Source of the DNA: Superficieibacter sp. 1612_C1
GTDB lineage: Bacteria > Pseudomonadota > Gammaproteobacteria > Enterobacterales > Enterobacteriaceae
Assembly (NCBI RefSeq): GCF_015234305.1
Contig: NZ_JADGMI010000004.1
Span: 522,238-586,237, forward strand
DNA length: 64,000 bases
Direction: 5' to 3'
The position numbers and the translations under genes were made by a program. Of the stretch, positions 57,557 through 64,000 are shown piece by piece. A model generated the notes under the pieces. That model saw nothing but the letters and a program-made list of their open reading frames with translations. It did no database searches and had not been told where the DNA came from. How positions within the stretch are numbered: the stretch's first letter is position 1; each line of letters opens with the position of its first letter.

Positions 57557-58522
57557 ATGACTACCCAGACTGTTTCTGGACGCCGTTATTTCACCAAAGC
57601 ATGGCTGATGGAGCAAAAATCGCTGATCGCTCTGCTGGTGCTGATCGCGATTGTCTCCACCATGAGTCCGAACTTTTTTACCGTCAATAACCTGTTCAAC
57701 ATTCTTCAGCAAACCTCGGTCAACGCCATCATGGCGGTGGGGATGACGCTGGTGATCCTGACATCAGGCATCGACTTGTCCGTTGGCTCCTTGATGGCGC
57801 TCACTGGCGCAGTGGCGGCGTCAATCGTTGGGGTTGAAGTCAACGCGCTGGTGGCGGTTGCCGCCTCGCTGGCGTTAGGCGCGGCTATCGGTGCTGTTAC
57901 TGGCGTGATCGTGGCAAAAGGGCGTGTACAGGCATTTATCGCCACCCTGGTGATGATGCTTCTTCTTCGCGGCGTAACAATGGTGTACACCAACGGCAGC
58001 CCGGTAAATACCGGCTTTACCGATAACGCCGATCTGTTTGGCTGGTTCGGCATTGGCCGTCCGCTGGGAGTGCCGACGCCGGTGTGGATCATGGGAATCG
58101 TCTTCCTTGCCGCGTGGTACATGCTGCACCATACGCGTCTGGGCCGTTATATCTATGCGCTGGGTGGTAACGAGGCGGCAACGCGTCTGTCCGGCATTAG
58201 CGTTAATAAAATCAAAGTCATCGTCTATTCACTAAGCGGTCTGCTGGCGTCGCTGGCGGGGATTATTGAAGTCGCGCGTCTCTCTTCTGCGCAGCCAACC
58301 GCAGGCACCGGCTATGAACTGGATGCTATCGCGGCGGTGGTGCTGGGCGGGACAAGCCTGGCGGGCGGTAAAGGTCGCATAGTTGGGACGTTGATCGGCG
58401 CATTAATTCTTGGCTTCCTGAATAATGGCCTGAATTTGTTAGGTGTTTCCTCCTATTACCAGATGATCGTTAAAGCGGTGGTGATTTTGCTGGCGGTGCT
58501 GGTAGACAACAAAAAACAGTAA
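57557..58522 (+). CDS. rbsC: Ribose ABC transporter permease
   Basis: A 321-residue inner-membrane permease with eight to ten hydrophobic segments. Landmarks are [27 protein letters not shown] (about 56-82) and the coupling loop [19 protein letters not shown] near 205. It lies four bases after rbsA. Confidence 0.97.
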   Translation: MTTQTVSGRRYFTKAWLMEQKSLIALLVLIAIVSTMSPNFFTVNNLFNILQQTSVNAIMAVGMTLVILTSGIDLSVGSLMALTGAVAASIVGVEVNALVAVAASLALGAAIGAVTGVIVAKGRVQAFIATLVMMLLLRGVTMVYTNGSPVNTGFTDNADLFGWFGIGRPLGVPTPVWIMGIVFLAAWYMLHHTRLGRYIYALGGNEAATRLSGISVNKIKVIVYSLSGLLASLAGIIEVARLSSAQPTAGTGYELDAIAAVVLGGTSLAGGKGRIVGTLIGALILGFLNNGLNLLGVSSYYQMIVKAVVILLAVLVDNKKQ

Positions 58523-58548
58523 TAACGACACTACAGGACATCTTAAAT

Positions 58549-59439
58549 ATGAACATGAAAAAACTGGCTACTCTGGTTTCTGCTGTTGCACTGAGTGCTA
58601 CGGTCAGCGCGAACGCAATGGCGAAAGACACCATTGCGCTGGTGGTTTCCACGCTCAATAACCCGTTCTTTGTTTCCCTGAAGGACGGCGCGCAAAAAGA
58701 AGCGGATAAACTGGGCTACAACCTGGTGGTTCTGGATTCACAGAATAACCCGGCGAAAGAGCTGGCGAACGTTCAGGATTTAACGGTACGTGGCACCAAA
58801 ATCTTGCTGATCAACCCGACCGATTCTGATGCGGTGGGTAACGCCGTGAAGATGGCGAACCAGGCGAACATCCCGGTGATTACGCTGGACCGTCAGGCAT
58901 CGAAAGGCGATGTAGTTAGCCACATCGCGTCTGATAACGTGCTGGGCGGCAAAATTGCTGGCGACTACATCGCCAAAAAAGCGGGCGAAGGCGCGAAAGT
59001 GATTGAGCTTCAGGGCATTGCCGGGACTTCCGCCGCGCGTGAACGTGGTGAAGGCTTCCAGCAGGCGGTAGCGGCTCACAAATTTAACGTGCTGGCCAGC
59101 CAGCCGGCAGATTTCGACCGTACTAAGGGTCTGAACGTGATGCAGAACTTGCTCACTGCCCACCCGGATGTTAAGGCCGTGTTCGCCCAGAATGACGAAA
59201 TGGCGCTGGGTGCACTGCGTGCGCTGCAAACCGCCGGTAAATCAGATGTGATGGTGGTCGGATTTGACGGTACGCCGGATGGCGAAAAAGCGGTAAACGA
59301 TGGCAAACTGGCCGCGACAATTGCTCAGTTGCCGGAGCAGATCGGCGCGAAAGGCGTCGAAACGGCTGACAAAGTGCTGAAAGGCGAGAAAGTTCAGGCG
59401 AAATACCCGGTTGATCTGAAACTGGTTATCAAACAGTAA
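58549..59439 (+). CDS. rbsB: Periplasmic ribose-binding protein
   Basis: A 296-residue receptor for ribose uptake and Trg chemotaxis. The signal peptide [25 protein letters not shown] ends near residue 25, and the mature protein starts [24 protein letters not shown]. Ribose-binding residues are conserved ([20 protein letters not shown]). A hairpin-rich gap (GCGCCACCGG/CCGGTGGCGC, about 59462-59483) follows, before rbsK. Confidence 0.98.
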   Translation: MNMKKLATLVSAVALSATVSANAMAKDTIALVVSTLNNPFFVSLKDGAQKEADKLGYNLVVLDSQNNPAKELANVQDLTVRGTKILLINPTDSDAVGNAVKMANQANIPVITLDRQASKGDVVSHIASDNVLGGKIAGDYIAKKAGEGAKVIELQGIAGTSAARERGEGFQQAVAAHKFNVLASQPADFDRTKGLNVMQNLLTAHPDVKAVFAQNDEMALGALRALQTAGKSDVMVVGFDGTPDGEKAVNDGKLAATIAQLPEQIGAKGVETADKVLKGEKVQAKYPVDLKLVIKQ

Positions 59440-59461
59440 TTTTAAAAAGAAAAGCAGGGCA

Positions 59462-59484
59462 CGCGCCACCGGTTCCGGTGGCGC
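59462..59484 (+). terminator. Hairpin between rbsB and rbsK
   Basis: GCGCCACCGG and CCGGTGGCGC form a ten-base-pair stem with a short loop after rbsB. It likely stabilises the rbsB message and lowers expression of the downstream rbsK and rbsR, since no T run follows. Confidence 0.6.
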
Positions 59485-59505
59485 ACTTAAAGGGACACTC
59501 TGGAT

Positions 59506-60435
59506 ATGAAAAACGCAGGCCATCTCGTCGTTCTCGGCAGCATCAATGCCGATCACATTCTTAATCTCAACGCTTTCCCGGCACCCGGTGAAACCGTTAC
59601 CGGCAATCAGTATCAAGTTGCGTTTGGCGGTAAGGGCGCGAACCAGGCGGTAGCCGCCGGGCGTAGCGGTGCCAGCATCGCGTTTATCGCCTGTACCGGC
59701 GATGATGACACGGGTGAACGTATCCGTAAGCAACTGGTAAGCGATAATATCGATGTCGAGCCGGTCAGCACTATCGCTGGCGAATCTACCGGCGTGGCGC
59801 TGATCTTCGTTAACGGCGAAGGCGAGAATGTGATCGGGATTCATGCGGGTGCTAACGCCGCGCTTTCTCCTGCGCTGGTCGAGGCGCAGCGGGAACGCAT
59901 TGCTCAGGCTTCGGTACTGCTGATGCAACTGGAGTCGCCGATTGAGAGCGTGCTGGCGGCGGCGAAAATTGCCCATCAGCATCACACCACGGTTGCGCTG
60001 AATCCCGCGCCCGCGCGGGAGTTGCCGGATGAGCTGCTGACGCTGGTGGATATTATTACGCCGAATGAAACCGAAGCGGAGAAGCTGACCGGGATCGCGG
60101 TTAAAAATGATGACGATGCGGCGAAAGCGGCGCAGGCGCTACATAATAAAGGCATCAAAACGGTCATTATTACGCTGGGCAGTCGTGGCGTCTGGGCCAG
60201 TGTAGAAGGTAAGGGGCAGCGTGTTCCCGGTTTCAAAGTCGAGGCGGTCGATACCATCGCGGCAGGGGACACCTTTAACGGCGCGCTGATCACGGCACTG
60301 CTGGAAGAAAAACCGCTGGCGGACGCGATCCGTTTTGCCCACGCGGCGGCGGCGATTGCGGTCACCCGAAAAGGCGCGCAGCCGTCGGTACCGTGGCGTG
60401 ATGAGATTGACCTGTTTTTACGTCAGCAGGGGTAA
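59506..60435 (+). CDS. rbsK: Ribokinase
   Basis: A 309-residue PfkB-family sugar kinase. The signatures are GGKGANQAVAAGRSGA (about 42-57) and DTIAAGDTFNGALITALLE (about 250-268) with the catalytic Asp in GAGD-like AAGD. It phosphorylates ribose to ribose-5-phosphate. It lies three bases before rbsR. Confidence 0.97.
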   Translation: MKNAGHLVVLGSINADHILNLNAFPAPGETVTGNQYQVAFGGKGANQAVAAGRSGASIAFIACTGDDDTGERIRKQLVSDNIDVEPVSTIAGESTGVALIFVNGEGENVIGIHAGANAALSPALVEAQRERIAQASVLLMQLESPIESVLAAAKIAHQHHTTVALNPAPARELPDELLTLVDIITPNETEAEKLTGIAVKNDDDAAKAAQALHNKGIKTVIITLGSRGVWASVEGKGQRVPGFKVEAVDTIAAGDTFNGALITALLEEKPLADAIRFAHAAAAIAVTRKGAQPSVPWRDEIDLFLRQQG

Positions 60436-60438
60436 ACA

Positions 60439-61437
60439 TTGGCTACCATGAAGGACGTTGCCCGCCTGGCGGGCGTTTCCACCTCAACGGTGTCTCACGT
60501 CATTAATAAAGATCGCTTTGTCAGTGAGGCCATCACTGACAAAGTGGCTGCCGCCATCAAAACCCTCAACTATGCGCCTTCCGCGCTGGCGCGCAGCCTC
60601 AAACTGAATCAGACCCGGACTATCGGAATGCTGATTACCGCCAGTACCAACCCGTTTTACTCCGAGCTGGTGCGTGGCGTAGAGCGCAGCTGTTTTGAGC
60701 GCGGCTACAGCCTGGTACTGTGTAATACCGAAGGCGACGAGCAGCGGATGAATCAGAACCTTGAAACGCTGATGCAAAAACGCGTCGATGGACTGCTGTT
60801 GCTGTGTACCGAAACGCATCAGCCCTCACAAGAAATTATGCAGCGTTATCCTTCCGTTCCTACCGTAATGATGGACTGGGCACCCTTCGATGGTGACAGC
60901 GATCTGATCCAGGATAACTCGTTGCTGGGCGGCGATTTAGCGACGCAGCATTTGATCGACCAGGGCTATACGCGGATTGGCTGCCTGACGGGGCCACTTG
61001 ATAAGACGCCTGCCCGTCTGCGTCTTGAGGGATATCGCAAAGCCATGCACCGGGCGGGCCTTGCCATCCCCGATGGATACGAAATTACCGGCAATTTTGA
61101 GTTTGGCGGTGGTTTTGCCGCAATGCAGCAGTTGCTTGCACATCCTGTTCCGCCCGAGGCAGTTTTTGCCGGGAATGATGCGATGGCCGTGGGGGCTTAT
61201 CAGGCGCTTTATCAGGCGGGCAAGCGTATTCCCGAGGATATGGGGATTGTGGGATATGATGATATTGAACTGGCGCGTTATATGACCCCGCCGCTGACCA
61301 CCGTTCATCAACCGAAAGATGAACTGGGCGAGCTGGCCATTGATGTGCTTATTCATCGAATGGCGCAGCCCGATCAGCAACAGCAGCGGGTTCAACTGAC
61401 GCCGGAGCTGGTGGTTCGCGGCTCGACACGTGGTTAA
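60439..61437 (+). CDS. rbsR: Ribose operon repressor RbsR
   Basis: A 332-residue LacI-family repressor. The start is TTG, giving [25 protein letters not shown], the standard helix-turn-helix; a later ATG at 60448 would remove residues of the DNA-binding fold. The ligand domain (about 60-330) resembles RbsB. Its stop overlaps that of convergent hsrA by four bases. Confidence 0.96.
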   Translation: MATMKDVARLAGVSTSTVSHVINKDRFVSEAITDKVAAAIKTLNYAPSALARSLKLNQTRTIGMLITASTNPFYSELVRGVERSCFERGYSLVLCNTEGDEQRMNQNLETLMQKRVDGLLLLCTETHQPSQEIMQRYPSVPTVMMDWAPFDGDSDLIQDNSLLGGDLATQHLIDQGYTRIGCLTGPLDKTPARLRLEGYRKAMHRAGLAIPDGYEITGNFEFGGGFAAMQQLLAHPVPPEAVFAGNDAMAVGAYQALYQAGKRIPEDMGIVGYDDIELARYMTPPLTTVHQPKDELGELAIDVLIHRMAQPDQQQQRVQLTPELVVRGSTRG

Positions 61438-62825
61438 TGACGTTCTTTTATCAGGTTCCGTCCGTCTTTCGGTCGTAGCAGCATAAACACCGCGGCGGAG
61501 AGCACCGTTAATGCGCCCATCGTAATAAAGGTGTAGTGGAATTGCTCCACGGTATTCGCGTTATCAAAGCCTTCATAAAATCGCAGTACCGCCGCGCTGA
61601 TGGCTACCCCCAGGCTGATCGATAATTGCTGGGTCACAGCCAGCATACTATTACCGCTACTGGCGTTTTCATCGGTCAGGTCAGCCAGGGTGATGGTATT
61701 CATTGAGGTAAACTGCGTCGACATGGCCATCCCCAGAATAAATAGCGGGATGAGCATCAACCAGATGGGGTAAGCAGGCGATTGCAGCGAGAACTGCGCA
61801 ATCATCAGTCCAATAAACACGGTAACCCCAACCAGCGTGCGGCGATAGCCCAGTCGTCGAAGCACCTGCGTTACCATCGACTTCGCCAGAATAGAACCAA
61901 TCGCCGTCGGGGCCATCATGCAACCGGCTATCAGCGCCGGATAGCCAAAGCCGACCTGCAACATCAACGGCATAAGGAAAGGAACGCAGCCGGTTCCCAG
62001 ACGCGTTGCCAGGTTTCCGGCGATACCCACGGAAAAGGTTCGCGTTTTAAACATCGGCAGGGCAATAAGCGGATTCGGATGACGGCGGGCATGGCGAATA
62101 TAGCCCAGCAGTAAAATGATGCTCAACGCGATAATAGCCAGCGCAATCCACGTCGCTACGATTTTTTCGCCAAACAACTCCATCCCACTGGAGAAAAGGA
62201 CCAGTCCAAGACCGAAAAGCAGGAAGCCGCTCATATCGAAGCCGCGACGGGGCGTCGTGAAGTTCGGCATATATTTGCGTGCGTATAACAGCCCCGCGAT
62301 GCCAATGGGAATATTAATCAGGAAGATCCAGTGCCAGCTTGCCCACGTTACCAGTACACCGCCGAGCAACGGACCGAGAATCGGCCCGACCAGGCCAGGC
62401 ATGGTCACAAAGTTGAGTACCGGCAATAGTTCGCTGCGGGGATAGGCGCGTAATAATGCCAGGCGGGCAACCGGCATCATCATCGCGCCGCCAATTCCCT
62501 GGATCACGCGGAAAATCACCAGCGCCATGAGCGAGCCGGAAAGTGCGCAAGCCAGAGAACCGAGCGTAAACAGGCTGACCGCCGTCATAAAGACCAGGCG
62601 AGTCCCGAAACGATCCGCCAGCCATCCGCTGACCGGAATCAGCATGGCGACCGTCAGGGTATAGCTGATAATGGCCGATTGCATGGCTAAGGGGGAACGA
62701 TCAAGACTTTGTGCGATGGCGGGAAGAGCGGTATTCAGTATGGTGGCATCCAGCGCCTGCATAAAAAAAGCCATTGCCGCAATCCATGGCAAACCGGCCA
62801 TGCTGATCCCTTTTTTCTTCGTCAT
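61434..62825 (-). CDS. hsrA: Major facilitator drug-type transporter HsrA
   Basis: A 463-residue MFS transporter of the DHA2 (14-helix) type. Motif A-like [13 protein letters not shown] (about 67-79), motif C-like [14 protein letters not shown] near 150-163 and the initial [17 protein letters not shown] are present. In E. coli hsrA (yieO) overexpression acts in homocysteine resistance. The substrate is unknown. It lies two bases downstream of yieP, so the two form an operon. Confidence 0.93.
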   Translation of the reverse strand: MTKKKGISMAGLPWIAAMAFFMQALDATILNTALPAIAQSLDRSPLAMQSAIISYTLTVAMLIPVSGWLADRFGTRLVFMTAVSLFTLGSLACALSGSLMALVIFRVIQGIGGAMMMPVARLALLRAYPRSELLPVLNFVTMPGLVGPILGPLLGGVLVTWASWHWIFLINIPIGIAGLLYARKYMPNFTTPRRGFDMSGFLLFGLGLVLFSSGMELFGEKIVATWIALAIIALSIILLLGYIRHARRHPNPLIALPMFKTRTFSVGIAGNLATRLGTGCVPFLMPLMLQVGFGYPALIAGCMMAPTAIGSILAKSMVTQVLRRLGYRRTLVGVTVFIGLMIAQFSLQSPAYPIWLMLIPLFILGMAMSTQFTSMNTITLADLTDENASSGNSMLAVTQQLSISLGVAISAAVLRFYEGFDNANTVEQFHYTFITMGALTVLSAAVFMLLRPKDGRNLIKERH

Positions 62826-62827
62826 GC

Positions 62828-63538
62828 TTACTCCTTCGTTCCTGGCAAGTGATCCGGCGCGTTTAATAGTGCCTGGCAGGCCGCCAGCGCCCGATGACCA
62901 TCGCTATCCTGAATGGCATCAACGATAGCCTGATGTAAATCGAGTTTGATCACTTCATTGTGCGTAATAGAGGTGAAGTAAATATGGTAGACCGACTGAA
63001 ACAAGGTGGCGAAAGAGGTCAGAAAAGGATTACCGCTCATCTTATAGATGTGTTCGTGCCAGGCCATATCCACCTCTACCCAGCGATCGCGCTGAAAATG
63101 CTGCTTCAGGTAGACCATCTCCTCCATTAAAGTGTTCAACTGCGCTTTTTGCTCAGCGCTTCCCCGCGTTGCGGCCAGCAGGCAGGCCTGAGGCTCCAGG
63201 CTGCTGCGCATAATAAGGAAGTGCTGCACCACGTCCTGAAAGTTGTCTTCGGTCATCCACCATGAGAGCAGTTCTTTATCAAGGAAGTTCCAGTCGCTTT
63301 GCGGCATGACTCGCGTGCCGATGCGCGGGCGGGGCAAAACCATTCCTTTTGCTGTCAGGGTTTTTATCGCCTCTCGCACGGCGGTACGACTTACGCCATA
63401 TTGCTCGCCCAGCTCTATTTCACCGGGCAGGATGCTCTCCGGGGCATAAACACCCTGCAAGATTTTCTGCGCCAGTTTCTCTGCCAGCACATATGAAAGG
63501 TTCTTTTGAGCAGCCAGCTGCTGTGCGCTTAGCTTCAT
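62828..63538 (-). CDS. yieP: FadR-type GntR regulator YieP
   Basis: A 236-residue regulator with an N-terminal winged helix-turn-helix ([25 protein letters not shown], about 38-62) and an all-helical FCD ligand domain whose metal-binding His residues appear in [13 protein letters not shown] and [11 protein letters not shown]. It probably controls the downstream hsrA. Confidence 0.94.
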   Translation of the reverse strand: MKLSAQQLAAQKNLSYVLAEKLAQKILQGVYAPESILPGEIELGEQYGVSRTAVREAIKTLTAKGMVLPRPRIGTRVMPQSDWNFLDKELLSWWMTEDNFQDVVQHFLIMRSSLEPQACLLAATRGSAEQKAQLNTLMEEMVYLKQHFQRDRWVEVDMAWHEHIYKMSGNPFLTSFATLFQSVYHIYFTSITHNEVIKLDLHQAIVDAIQDSDGHRALAACQALLNAPDHLPGTKE

Positions 63539-63668
63539 AAATGCCGTTCCTTAATCTTTTTCACGCGTTCTAGTATGCCATTTGTGGCTGGCGGCGGTGG
63601 TAAAAACAGCATTTGAAGGATTATATGGCGTAACAGGCAGCAATTTGGTGAAAAAAAACGCGCTTAGT

Positions 63669-63716
63669 AAATTATTTTAAATTTATGCTTGTCAGCCCGG
63701 AATAACTCCCTATAAT
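63669..63716 (+). promoter_or_regulatory. rRNA operon promoter P1 with UP element
   Basis: TTGTCA (63689-63694) and TATAAT (63711-63716) with 16-base spacing, preceded by an A/T-rich UP element AAATTATTTTAAATTTA at 63669-63685 and followed by a GC-rich discriminator (GCGCC). This matches rrn P1. Confidence 0.92.
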
Positions 63717-63808
63717 GCGCCTCCACTGACACGGAACAACGGCACGCAAGCCGCCGGGTCAGCGGGGTTCGAATGAGAACGCCGACGGAGAAAAGCGAAA
63801 ATAAACGC

Positions 63809-63836
63809 TTGACTCTGAATGAGGAAAACGTATTAT
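63809..63836 (+). promoter_or_regulatory. rRNA operon promoter P2
   Basis: TTGACT (63809-63814) and TATTAT (63831-63836) with 16-base spacing, 120 bases downstream of P1, as in enterobacterial rrn operons. Confidence 0.9.
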
Positions 63837-64000
63837 ACGGGACCTCGCGACACAGCGCTAAAGCGCGTCGCAACTGCTCTTTAACAATTTATCAGACAAT
63901 CTGTGTGGGCACTCGAAGATACGGATTCTTAAATGCCGAAAGGCAAAAATGAATACCAAGTCTCAAGAGTGAACACGTAATTCATTACGAAGTTTAATTC
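63837..64000 (+). ncRNA. rRNA operon leader, 16S gene lies beyond the window
   Basis: The leader continues to the window end (…AAGTTTAATTC) in the typical precursor sequence before rrs. The mature 16S start is not reached. The site downstream of yieP is that of rrnC in E. coli. Confidence 0.85.
63855..63887 (+). promoter_or_regulatory. boxB and boxA of the rRNA antitermination leader
   Basis: The boxB-type hairpin GCGCT-AA-AGCGC (63855-63866) is followed by boxA TGCTCTTTAACAA (63875-63887). These load the Nus antitermination complex. Confidence 0.88.

Overview
The window is chromosomal DNA from an enteric gammaproteobacterium (Enterobacteriaceae, close to Escherichia, Salmonella and Citrobacter). 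It holds the replication-origin neighbourhood in the classic order gyrB-recF-dnaN-dnaA / rpmH-rnpA-yidD-yidC-mnmE, then pst, glmS-glmU, atp, rsmG-mnmG-oriC-mioC-asnC-asnA-viaA-ravA-kup-rbs-hsrA-yieP, and it ends in the leader of an rRNA operon. Protein sequences are near those of E. coli. The absence of tna and bgl and the presence of a fimbrial operon between pstS and glmS suggest Citrobacter or a Salmonella relative; the species cannot be fixed by reading alone.

Layout. 1-8.3 kb: core replication, ribosome and membrane-insertion genes. 8.3-15.8 kb: an AT-rich accessory island at the 3' end of mnmE. It carries a doubly broken tyrosine integrase, a two-gene XRE/ImmA-type unit, a complete retron (reverse transcriptase, structured msr-msd RNA and a PRTase/winged-helix effector, all on the minus strand), a structured non-coding stretch, and an orphan hipB-like antitoxin gene with its operators and a stump of hipA. 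15.9-23 kb: yieE, chrR, adeP, yieH, yieL, cbrC and an ADP-ribosylglycohydrolase gene. 23-27.7 kb: phosphate regulon pstSCAB-phoU with tandem Pho boxes. 27.9-32.8 kb: four-gene chaperone-usher fimbrial operon. 33-36.6 kb: glmUS. 36.8-37.5 kb: a Bax-inhibitor-1 family membrane protein gene, unusual here. 37.8-44.7 kb: atpIBEFHAGDC. 45.3-50.4 kb: rsmG, mnmG, oriC, mioC, asnC, asnA. 50.4-63.5 kb: ravA-viaA, kup, rbsDACBKR, hsrA, yieP. 63.6-64 kb: tandem rRNA promoters and antitermination boxes; the 16S gene itself starts beyond the window.

The most notable system is the retron at 11.8-14.4 kb. The 202-base gap between effector and reverse transcriptase folds as a textbook msr-msd: perfect 10-base a1/a2 inverted repeats, a TTAGCG branching-G context, three msr stem-loops and a long msd hairpin of 18 paired bases with two mismatches. 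The effector combines a degenerate PRPP-loop phosphoribosyltransferase fold with a C-terminal winged helix, as I recall for type III retrons. With the neighbouring XRE/ImmA unit and the hip relic, the island looks like a small defence or toxin-antitoxin cluster trapped by loss of its integrase. All family assignments come from recognition by eye; no database search was possible.
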